A DNA stretch of 7,318 nt from assembly GCA_947165405.1 (NCBI GenBank), contig CAMVAG010000111.1, positions 1-7,318 of the forward strand. Direction: 5' to 3'. The position numbers and the translations under genes were made by a program. Numbering within the stretch: position 1 is the stretch's first letter; every line of letters starts with the position of its first letter. Below are positions 1-5,802 of this stretch, in pieces. Under the pieces are notes generated by a model. It was not told the origin of the DNA. It searched no databases and saw only the letters and a list, made by a program, of their open reading frames with translations. Source of the stretch: an uncultured Selenomonadales bacterium. GTDB lineage: Bacteria; Bacillota; Negativicutes; Selenomonadales; Selenomonadaceae.

Positions 1-2
1 TC

Positions 3-368
3 TTCAAGAACGCTTACAAGATTTATAAGGAACGCGGCTATCGCACGAAACTTTTATTCGCGGCTTATCGCAACCTGCATCACTTTGAACAATTTATCGG
101 CGGCGATGTTGTCCTTACGATTACCAGCGACTTCCAGAAAAAATATAACGGCACAAAAATCGAAATCAAAGAACACATGAGCGAACCCGTTCCGCAGCAG
201 TGGCTTGATGAACTTTTGACGATTGACGAATTCCGCCGCGCCTATGAACCCGACGGCATGAAGCCGGAAGAGTTCCAACACTACGGCGCATTCCTCCGCA
301 CGATTAAACAATTCCTCGACAGCTACGCCGGGCTCGTCGAACTCGTCCGCAAATACATGATTGTTTGA
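3..368 (+). CDS. Transaldolase-family protein, C-terminal part (5' end outside window)
   Basis: The frame is open from the window edge to the TGA at 366-368, giving 121 residues of a protein whose N-terminus lies upstream. The early segment (YKIYKERGYRTKLLFAAYRN, then a GGDVVLTI stretch) resembles the region after the Schiff-base lysine in transaldolases, where a helix, a strand ending in A-[AS]-[FY]-R-N and a strand with G-[CG]-D-x-[LV]-T-I occur. A later RRAYEPDGM motif and a helical C-terminus match a transaldolase subgroup as I remember it. The ATG at 177 is internal, because coding continues uninterrupted upstream of it. Family members are class I (lysine Schiff base) enzymes that transfer or release three-carbon ketol units from sugar phosphates in the cytosol. 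The catalytic lysine lies outside the window, so activity cannot be judged. It sits directly upstream of iolC in the same direction and is probably in the same operon. Its substrate is unknown; a role in inositol breakdown is inference. Confidence 0.72.
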   Translation, partial: FKNAYKIYKERGYRTKLLFAAYRNLHHFEQFIGGDVVLTITSDFQKKYNGTKIEIKEHMSEPVPQQWLDELLTIDEFRRAYEPDGMKPEEFQHYGAFLRTIKQFLDSYAGLVELVRKYMIV

Positions 369-378
369 TTGGTTTACG

Positions 379-406
379 GGGAAAGGGAAACTTTTTGCCC
401 TTTCCC
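379..406 (+). other. Intergenic hairpin upstream of iolC
   Basis: GGGAAAGGG (379-387) and CCCTTTCCC (398-406) form a perfect 9-bp stem around a 10-base loop, in the 67-base gap between the transaldolase-family stop and the iolC start. The bases after the stem (TTGTTCCC) are not a clean U-tract, so this is not a standard intrinsic terminator. It lies just before the iolC ribosome-binding site without covering it. It may act as a partial terminator, an RNA-processing point or a 3'-end stabiliser that lets the upstream gene be expressed at a different level from iolCBD. The structure is seen directly; the role is inferred. Confidence 0.55.
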
Positions 407-417
407 TTGTTCCCGAT

Positions 418-426
418 AAAGGAGAG
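418..426 (+). promoter_or_regulatory. Ribosome-binding site deciding the iolC start
   Basis: AAAGGAGAG lies about 10 bases before the ATG at 436. The iolC frame is also open upstream to a TTG at 361, but that TTG overlaps the end of the upstream gene, has no Shine-Dalgarno site of its own, and would add 25 residues encoded by the hairpin region. The ATG at 436 is therefore the better start. Confidence 0.8.
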
Positions 427-435
427 AAATTTTCA

Positions 436-1470
436 ATGGCTCTCATCGAATTCGACCAGAAAAGAGAACGCGACGTTGTGATTATCGGGCGCGCAACTCT
501 CGACTTCAACCCAAATGAAATTCATCGCACGCTCGACAAGGTAAAAACTTTTTCAATGTACTTGGGCGGATCGCCGGGAAATATCGCCGTCGGCTTGAAT
601 CAACTCGGAAAGAAAGTCGGCTTTATCGGCTGCGTGTCCAATGACCAATTCGGCGATTTCATTATCAACTTTTTCAAGGCTCGCGGCATTGATACGACGC
701 AAATGACTCGCGCTCAACACGGCGAACGCATGGGCTTGACTTTCACCGAAATTAAAAGCGAAACCGAAAGTTCAATCCTCATGTATCGCGATAAAGTTGC
801 CGATTTGCAAATCGCGCCCGAAGATGTCAGCGAAAATTATATCGCCGGTTCCAAAGCGTTAATCGTTTCGGGCTTGGCATTGGCGGCGGCTCCCAGTCGC
901 GAAGCTTGCTTGACGGCGGCTCAACATGCTCGCATGCACGGCACCAAAATTATTTTCGACATTGACTATCGACCTTACACTTGGCGTTCGAAAGAAGAAA
1001 TCGCGATTTACTACTCCTTAATGGCTCGTTTAAGCGATGTTGTTATCGGTTCGCGTGACGAAGTTAATTTCGCCGAGCTTTTGCCCGAAGACGCCGAGAC
1101 GCCTCCCGACCATGAAATTGCCGAAAAATATTTGTCATGGGGAAATAAAATCGTCGTCATTAAACACGGCAAGCGCGGTTCCGTTGCCTACACCGCAGAC
1201 CGCCACGCTTACAAAGTCGATTCGTATCACGTCAAACTTTTAAAATCATTCGGCGGCGGCGACGCTTACGCAAGCGCATTTGTTCACGGTTTGCTTGAAG
1301 GTTGGGAAGTCCCCGAAGCTCTCAAGCACGCGACGGCTCACGCGGCAATGGTCGTGGCAAGTCACAGCTGCTCGGAGGCAATGCAGACCATTGACCAAAT
1401 CGAAGCTTTCATCAAAGAACACGCCGCTGAAGAAGTCATTACCGAAATCGATTGGAAGACAAAAATTTAG
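436..1470 (+). CDS. iolC: 5-dehydro-2-deoxygluconokinase (IolC)
   Basis: A 344-residue PfkB/ribokinase-family sugar kinase, close to the usual length for stand-alone IolC (about 325-340). In the inositol pathway it phosphorylates 2-deoxy-5-keto-D-gluconate at C6 using ATP (EC 2.7.1.92) in the cytosol. The N-terminal GRATLDFNPNE segment matches the IolC substrate-binding strand (G-R-x-x-x-D-x-x-x-N-E). The LGGSPGNIAVG motif (residues 43-53) is the PfkB signature 1 region. LKSFGGGDAYASAF near the C-terminus is signature 2, with the predicted catalytic base Asp276. The anion-hole triplet is GGG rather than the more common GAG. There is no fused C-terminal DUF2090 aldolase domain like that of longer IolC proteins in some proteobacteria, so a separate aldolase is needed. 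The stop codon overlaps the iolB ribosome-binding site. Alternative start: TTG at 361 (disfavoured). Confidence 0.93.
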   Translation: MALIEFDQKRERDVVIIGRATLDFNPNEIHRTLDKVKTFSMYLGGSPGNIAVGLNQLGKKVGFIGCVSNDQFGDFIINFFKARGIDTTQMTRAQHGERMGLTFTEIKSETESSILMYRDKVADLQIAPEDVSENYIAGSKALIVSGLALAAAPSREACLTAAQHARMHGTKIIFDIDYRPYTWRSKEEIAIYYSLMARLSDVVIGSRDEVNFAELLPEDAETPPDHEIAEKYLSWGNKIVVIKHGKRGSVAYTADRHAYKVDSYHVKLLKSFGGGDAYASAFVHGLLEGWEVPEALKHATAHAAMVVASHSCSEAMQTIDQIEAFIKEHAAEEVITEIDWKTKI

Positions 1471-1475
1471 GAGGG
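1468..1475 (+). promoter_or_regulatory. iolB ribosome-binding site nested in iolC stop codon
   Basis: TAGGAGGG contains both the iolC stop codon (TAG, 1468-1470) and a near-consensus Shine-Dalgarno sequence, six bases before the iolB ATG at 1482. This supports ATG 1482 over the in-frame TTG at 1452, which lies inside iolC. Ribosomes terminating on iolC would be placed on the iolB start region, so translational coupling is likely. Confidence 0.85.
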
Positions 1476-1481
1476 CTTTCA

Positions 1482-2282
1482 ATGAAATTTGGAAGACTCG
1501 GAACAGAGTTAAAACACGGCTACAACGCAATGACCACTCGCGAAAGTGATATGCTCATGGACATCGGCTATCAAGTCATGGATGCGAATGAAATTATCGA
1601 ACTCGAAGACCCTTTCCAAGAAAGTGCCTTCGTGATTTTGACGGGCGAAGTTGAAATCCGTTGGGACGACAAAAAAGAAATCATGCGCCGCGAATCGCTT
1701 ATCGACGAAAATCCTTTCTGCCTGCAAGTGCCTCGCGCAAAAAAAGTTTGGATTAAAGCAAAGGTTGCAAGCGAAGTACTGATTCAAAAGACAATGAACG
1801 ACCGCGACTTTGCTCCCGTGTTCTATCGCCCCGAAGATGTTCAATGCGATATTTTCGGGCAAGGCATGTGGAACGCGACAGCCGAACGCACCGTCCGCAC
1901 GATTTTTGATTACGGCAACGCTCCTTTTTCGAATCAAGTCAACGGCGAAGTTATCAACAGCCCCGGGCGTTGGTCGGGATACATTCCGCACAATCATCCG
2001 CAGCCCGAAGTCTACACTTACAAATTTGACAAGCCGCAAGGATTCGGCGCGGCGTTTATCGGCGACAACGCATTTAAAATCACTCACAACAGCTGGTCTG
2101 AAATTTCCGGCGGACTTATGCACCCGCAAGTTACGGCTCCCGGCTACGCAATGTGGTATTCGTGGATGATTCGCCATCTGCCCGAAGAACAGGGCGGCCC
2201 TTGGAAGAAGACGCGCACCGATTTGCCCGAACACACTTGGCTCCTCGACCCCGACGCCAAAATTTGGCAACCTAAACGCTAA
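1482..2282 (+). CDS. iolB: 5-deoxy-glucuronate isomerase (IolB)
   Basis: A 266-residue bicupin protein of the KduI/IolB family, near the usual IolB length (about 270). It converts 5-deoxy-D-glucuronate to 2-deoxy-5-keto-D-gluconate (EC 5.3.1.30), the step before IolC. The N-terminal half contains the ILTGEVEIRWDD cupin strand pair. The C-terminal half contains GEVINSPGRWSGYIPHNHP, equivalent to the family's G-E-V-x-x-P-G-x-W-S-S-Y-P-P-H-x-H. The likely metal ligands are His170, His172, Glu176 and His214 (the last in GGLMHPQ), and all four are present. The residues after the second His (PQPEVY) are shorter than the acidic, glutamate-rich loop I remember from Bacillus subtilis IolB, so this belongs to a more divergent IolB branch. 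It lies 11 bases after iolC and 15 bases before iolD. Function is well supported by motif and neighbours. Confidence 0.9.
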   Translation: MKFGRLGTELKHGYNAMTTRESDMLMDIGYQVMDANEIIELEDPFQESAFVILTGEVEIRWDDKKEIMRRESLIDENPFCLQVPRAKKVWIKAKVASEVLIQKTMNDRDFAPVFYRPEDVQCDIFGQGMWNATAERTVRTIFDYGNAPFSNQVNGEVINSPGRWSGYIPHNHPQPEVYTYKFDKPQGFGAAFIGDNAFKITHNSWSEISGGLMHPQVTAPGYAMWYSWMIRHLPEEQGGPWKKTRTDLPEHTWLLDPDAKIWQPKR

Positions 2283-2287
2283 GGAGG
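2280..2287 (+). promoter_or_regulatory. iolD ribosome-binding site nested in iolB stop codon
   Basis: TAAGGAGG joins the iolB stop (TAA, 2280-2282) to a full AGGAGG Shine-Dalgarno core, ten bases before the iolD ATG at 2298. This is the same arrangement as at the iolC-iolB junction and suggests coupled translation of the three genes. Confidence 0.85.
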
Positions 2288-2297
2288 ATTCAACCAA

Positions 2298-4244
2298 ATG
2301 GCTAAAACAATTCGACTCACGGTGGCTCAAGCTCTCGTGAAGTTCCTCAATAATCAGTACATTGAATTCGACGGCAAGGAAAATAAAATGTTCGAAGGCA
2401 TTTTCAGCATCTTCGGACACGGCAACGTTGTCGGCATGGGTCAAGCTCTGGAAGAAGACGCAGGCGATTTAATCATGCGCATGGGTCGCAACGAACAGGG
2501 TATGGCTCATGCGGCAATGGGTTTCGCCAAACAAAAACGCCGCAAGCAAATGTACGCTTGCACTTCCAGTGTCGGGCCCGGCGCAATGAACATGGTCACT
2601 GCCGCCGCGACTGCAACTGCCAACTGCATTCCCGTTTTGTTCCTGCCCGGCGATACTTATGCCGACCGTCAACCTGACCCCGTCCTTCAGCAAATGGAAC
2701 AGCCGACGAATTTGGCAATCACAGCCAATGACGCCTTCAAAGCCGTTTGCAAATATTGGGACAGAGTGACGCGCCCCGAAATTTTAATGACGGCTTGTAT
2801 CAATGCAATGCGTGTGCTTGCCGACCCTGCAGATACCGGCGCGGTTTGTATTGCGTTGCCGCAAGACGTTGAAGGCGAAGCTTACGATTATCCCGAATAC
2901 TTTTTCCAAAAAAGAGTTCATCACATTGACCGCCAAGCTCCCGCTGCTCGCGCAATCAAAGAGGCCGTCGAACTTCTCAAGACAAAAAAGAAACCGCTCC
3001 TCATTTTTGGCGGCGGCGTGAAATATTCCGAAGCCGAAGAATCCTTCCGCAAGTTCGCAGAAAAATTTAATATTCCCTTCGGCGAAACGCAAGCGGGCAA
3101 AGGTACGATTCTCTGGAATCACCCGCTGAATTTGGGCGGCATCGGTGAAACGGGCGGTTGCGGTGCAAATGACATTGCGGCGGTCGCGGATGTTGTTATC
3201 GGCGTCGGCACTCGTTACACCGACTTCACGACTTCTTCGAAATGGATTTTCCACAATCCCGAAGTTCAATTCATAAATATCAACGTTTCGAAATTCCACG
3301 CGTATAAGCTTGACGGTTTGCAAATCGTCGCGGACGCTCAAGCCGGTATCGACGCTTTGAGTGCTGAACTTGAAAAAACCGATTGGAAAGTTTCCGACGA
3401 GTATAAAGCTGAAGTAGCTGCTTCGAAGAAAAGATACGACGCGGAAGTCGACCGCGTTTATCATGTCGAATACACCGGAAAAGATTTTGTTCCCGAAGTC
3501 GTTGACGGTTTGGACTTTGCCAAAGTCAGCGAAGAATTTATCAAGCTCACGGGCTCCAGCTTGCCGCAATGTCGTGCGCTCGGTGTCGTGAACGAATGCA
3601 TTGACGAAAACGCAATTATGGTTGCCGCTTCAGGTTCGATACCCGGCGACGTTCAGCGCGTGTGGCGTGCAAAATCTGTCGGCGGCTATCATGTCGAATA
3701 CGGCTTTTCTTGCATGGGCTACGAAGTCAATGCGGCTTTGGGCGTCAAACTTGCCGAGCCGGATCGCGAAGTTTATGCGATGGTCGGCGACGGAGCTTAT
3801 ATGATGCTTCATTCCGAATTGCCGCAGTCAATTGCCGAAGGCGTCAAGATAAATGTTATCCTCTTCGACAACATGACCAACGGTTGTATTAACAATTTGG
3901 AAATCGGTCACGGGCAAGGCAGCTACGGCACAGAATTCCGCTTCCGCACAAAGACAGGTCTCAACGGCGGCTTCGTTCCCGTCGATTTTGCAATGAACGC
4001 CCGCTCTTACGGTTGCGTTGCCTACACGGTTCACACGGTCGACGAACTCAAGGCAGCTATCGAAGACTCCAAGAAACAAAAAGTTTCGACGCTGATTGAC
4101 GTAAAAGTTTTGCCGAAAACGATGGTTCACGGCTACGGCGATTGGTGGCGTGTGGGTGTCGCGCAAGTTTCCAAGTCAGAAAAAATTCAAAAGGTCTACA
4201 AAGAAATCATGGCTCCCAACCTTGCCGCCGCAAGAAAATATTGA
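2298..4244 (+). CDS. iolD: 3D-(3,5/4)-trihydroxycyclohexane-1,2-dione hydrolase (IolD)
   Basis: A 648-residue thiamine diphosphate (ThDP)-dependent enzyme, close to the roughly 640 residues of known IolD. It opens the ring of trihydroxycyclohexane-1,2-dione, the IolE product, by hydrolysis to give 5-deoxy-D-glucuronate (EC 3.7.1.22). The N-terminal pyrimidine-binding domain carries the predicted catalytic glutamate Glu66 in GRNEQGMAHAAMGFAKQ, followed by TSSVGPGAMNMVTAA and PGDTYADRQPDPVLQQ, both characteristic of IolD. The central domain (about residues 225-360) contains the GGG/GETGGCGAND region. The C-terminal domain has the ThDP-Mg2+ motif: GDG at 497-499 with Asp498, and FDN at 523-525 with Asn525, followed by GCINNLE and GSYGTEFRFR, which are near-diagnostic of IolD among acetolactate-synthase-like proteins. 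No motif appears damaged. It is the third gene of the tight iolCBD unit and is followed by a 142-base gap with a large hairpin. Confidence 0.95.
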   Translation: MAKTIRLTVAQALVKFLNNQYIEFDGKENKMFEGIFSIFGHGNVVGMGQALEEDAGDLIMRMGRNEQGMAHAAMGFAKQKRRKQMYACTSSVGPGAMNMVTAAATATANCIPVLFLPGDTYADRQPDPVLQQMEQPTNLAITANDAFKAVCKYWDRVTRPEILMTACINAMRVLADPADTGAVCIALPQDVEGEAYDYPEYFFQKRVHHIDRQAPAARAIKEAVELLKTKKKPLLIFGGGVKYSEAEESFRKFAEKFNIPFGETQAGKGTILWNHPLNLGGIGETGGCGANDIAAVADVVIGVGTRYTDFTTSSKWIFHNPEVQFININVSKFHAYKLDGLQIVADAQAGIDALSAELEKTDWKVSDEYKAEVAASKKRYDAEVDRVYHVEYTGKDFVPEVVDGLDFAKVSEEFIKLTGSSLPQCRALGVVNECIDENAIMVAASGSIPGDVQRVWRAKSVGGYHVEYGFSCMGYEVNAALGVKLAEPDREVYAMVGDGAYMMLHSELPQSIAEGVKINVILFDNMTNGCINNLEIGHGQGSYGTEFRFRTKTGLNGGFVPVDFAMNARSYGCVAYTVHTVDELKAAIEDSKKQKVSTLIDVKVLPKTMVHGYGDWWRVGVAQVSKSEKIQKVYKEIMAPNLAAARKY

Positions 4245-4256
4245 TAACAATTAGAA

Positions 4257-4320
4257 ATGCGCAATGCGTAATTCGTAATTAAAAATCATTGCGCATTGCG
4301 CATTACGCATTACGAATTAA
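4257..4320. repeat. Inverted array of 7-base units forming a 16-bp hairpin between iolD and iolT
   Basis: The right side reads as four in-register heptamers: ATTGCGC (4288), ATTGCGC (4295), ATTACGC (4302) and ATTACGA (4309). The left side holds three such units in reverse complement: ATTGCGC (4259-4265), ATTACGC (4266-4272) and ATTACGA (4273-4279). Bases 4257-4272 pair with 4288-4303 over 16 positions with one G-U pair and a 15-base loop. A second, competing stem pairs 4270-4279 with 4309-4318 perfectly. There is no U-tract, so it is not a classical terminator. The design resembles dispersed short palindromic or heptamer-repeat elements and MITE-like remnants. Lying between iolD and iolT, it could stabilise the iolCBD transcript end or attenuate read-through. 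The structure is read directly; its identity as a genome-wide family is inferred. Confidence 0.75.
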
Positions 4321-4371
4321 CATAGAGTCGTTTGTTGGATTGGGGTACAGATAAAAAAACTCATTGAGTGT

Positions 4372-4378
4372 GAGGGGG
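4372..4378 (+). promoter_or_regulatory. iolT ribosome-binding site
   Basis: GAGGGGG sits eight bases before the ATG at 4387. It is a less perfect Shine-Dalgarno than those of iolB and iolD but is well spaced, and it supports this start, which places TM1 about 13 residues in as usual for the family. I found no convincing -35/-10 pair in the gap upstream, so I assume read-through from iolD. Confidence 0.65.
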
Positions 4379-4386
4379 TACAACAA

Positions 4387-5781
4387 ATGGCTCAGCAGGG
4401 TATAACTCATGAAACCTACCTGCGCCGAGTAATGATTATCTCGACATTTGGCGGTTTGCTGTTCGGCTACGACACGGGCGTTATCAACGGTGCGCTTGCA
4501 TTTATGGCAATGCCCGACCAGCTGAACTTGTCGCCGGCAATGGAAGGTTTGGTCGCAAGCGGTCTGTTGGCAGGTGCGGCAATCGGTTCGTTCATGGGCG
4601 GACGCATTGCAGACACCGCAGGCCGTCGCAAAATGATTCTCTACTTGGCATTTATCTTTTTCTTCGCGGCGAACGGTTGCGCACTTTCTCCCAACGCCGA
4701 AGTCTTGATTTTCTGCCGCTTCGTCTTGGGTCTTGCAGTCGGCGGCGCGTCGGTTACGGTTCCCGCTTTCTTGGCTGAAATGGCTCCTGCCGAACGACGC
4801 GGGCGCATGGTCACTCAAAACGAATTGATGATCGTTACCGGTCAGCTTCTCGCTTTCGTCGTCAATGCGGCAATGGGTGTTACGTTCGGTTCGACGGGCG
4901 GCATTTGGCGTTACATGTTGGCAATCGCCTCGACGCCGGCTGTCGTCTTGTGGATTGGTATGTTGAGCGTTCCCGAATCGCCGCGTTGGTTGATTGTTCA
5001 AGGACGTATCGGCGAGGCTCTCGAAGTCCTCAAAAAGATTCGTGAAGAAAAACGCGCTCAACAAGAGCTCGACGAAATCAAAGAGACAATCGCGCTTGAA
5101 AGCAGCGTTCAACAAGCAACTTATTCCGACCTCGCGGTTCCGTGGGTTCGTCGAATCGTCTTCATTGCAATGGGCGTTGCCATCTGTCAGCAAATTTCGG
5201 GCGTCAACTCGATTATGTATTACGGCACGCAGATTTTGACGGAGGCAGGCTTCTCGACGCAGGCGGCTCTTATCGGCAACATTGCAAACGGCGTCATCTC
5301 TGTCAGCGCAACTTTCTTTGGTATCTGGATGATGGGTCGTCACGGTCGTCGCCCGCTGATTATGACGGGGCAAATCGGAACGATGGCTTGCCTTTGTGCA
5401 ATCGGTATCGTTTCCAATGCCCTTGAGGGTACGACAACGCTGCCTTATGTCGTGCTGTGCTTGACGGTCACCTTCCTTTTCTTCCAGCAAGGATTTTTGT
5501 CACCCGTCACTTGGCTTTTGCTTTCCGAGCTTTTCCCCGTGAGACTTCGCGGCATGGGTATGGGTTGTGCAGTCTTGTGCTTGTGGGTCACAAACTTCTT
5601 TATCGGCTTCTTCTTCCCGCAACTTCTCTTCAGCTTCGGACTTAGTGCAACGTTCTTTATCTTCACGGGCATCGGTCTTTTGGGCTTGCTGTTCGTTATT
5701 AAGTTCGTGCCCGAAACAAAAGGTCGTTCGCTTGAGCAAATCGAACGCGACTTCCGCAATTACGACAAGGCTACCGCTTAA
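4387..5781 (+). CDS. iolT: MFS sugar porter, probable myo-inositol transporter (IolT-like)
   Basis: A 464-residue membrane protein of the major facilitator superfamily sugar-porter family, with about 12 predicted membrane segments (for example near residues 14-38, 55-74, 83-101, 106-130, 143-165, 172-194, then six more from about 258 to 441) and a cytoplasmic central loop at about 195-250. Family signatures are complete: FGGLLFGYDTGVING in TM1, GGRIADTAGRRK (71-82) between TM2 and TM3, PAERRGR after TM4, PESPRWL (196-202) after TM6, QQISGVN (268-274) in TM7, GRHGRRP between TM8 and TM9, and PETKGRSLE (442-450) after TM12. The family imports hexoses, pentoses or inositol, usually by proton symport. 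Sequence alone does not fix the substrate. Its place between iolD and iolE makes myo-inositol by far the most likely. No truncation or frameshift is seen. Confidence 0.88.
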   Translation: MAQQGITHETYLRRVMIISTFGGLLFGYDTGVINGALAFMAMPDQLNLSPAMEGLVASGLLAGAAIGSFMGGRIADTAGRRKMILYLAFIFFFAANGCALSPNAEVLIFCRFVLGLAVGGASVTVPAFLAEMAPAERRGRMVTQNELMIVTGQLLAFVVNAAMGVTFGSTGGIWRYMLAIASTPAVVLWIGMLSVPESPRWLIVQGRIGEALEVLKKIREEKRAQQELDEIKETIALESSVQQATYSDLAVPWVRRIVFIAMGVAICQQISGVNSIMYYGTQILTEAGFSTQAALIGNIANGVISVSATFFGIWMMGRHGRRPLIMTGQIGTMACLCAIGIVSNALEGTTTLPYVVLCLTVTFLFFQQGFLSPVTWLLLSELFPVRLRGMGMGCAVLCLWVTNFFIGFFFPQLLFSFGLSATFFIFTGIGLLGLLFVIKFVPETKGRSLEQIERDFRNYDKATA

Positions 5782-5789
5782 AATTTTTT

Positions 5790-5795
5790 GGGAGG
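5790..5795 (+). promoter_or_regulatory. iolE ribosome-binding site
   Basis: GGGAGG lies seven bases before the ATG at 5803. The in-frame TTG at 5788 overlaps this site and would add five residues encoded by the Shine-Dalgarno itself, so ATG 5803 is preferred. Confidence 0.8.
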
Positions 5796-5802
5796 CTTCA
5801 AC

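Noticed and set aside
177..368. Separate 63-residue small gene starting at ATG 177
   Set aside because: The same frame is open and clearly coding back to the window edge with transaldolase-like sequence, so this ATG is an internal methionine.
361..435. N-terminal extension of IolC from TTG at 361
   Set aside because: It overlaps the upstream gene's stop region, has no ribosome-binding site and encodes the hairpin. The ATG at 436 has a clear AAAGGAG and gives the normal family length.
1509..2444. Long - strand open frame opposite iolB and the start of iolD
   Set aside because: It spans the junction of two well-identified + strand genes and shows no family motif of its own; an antisense shadow.
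4245..4386. A dedicated promoter for iolT
   Set aside because: TTGGAT and TACAGAT-like boxes exist but their spacing does not fit a sigma-70-type promoter, and no other convincing pair is present.
4303..5490. Long - strand open frame (395 codons) opposite iolT
   Set aside because: The predicted protein is rich in Arg, Asn, Cys, His and Asp with no recognisable domain, while the + strand frame is a complete MFS transporter. It is an antisense shadow of codon bias.
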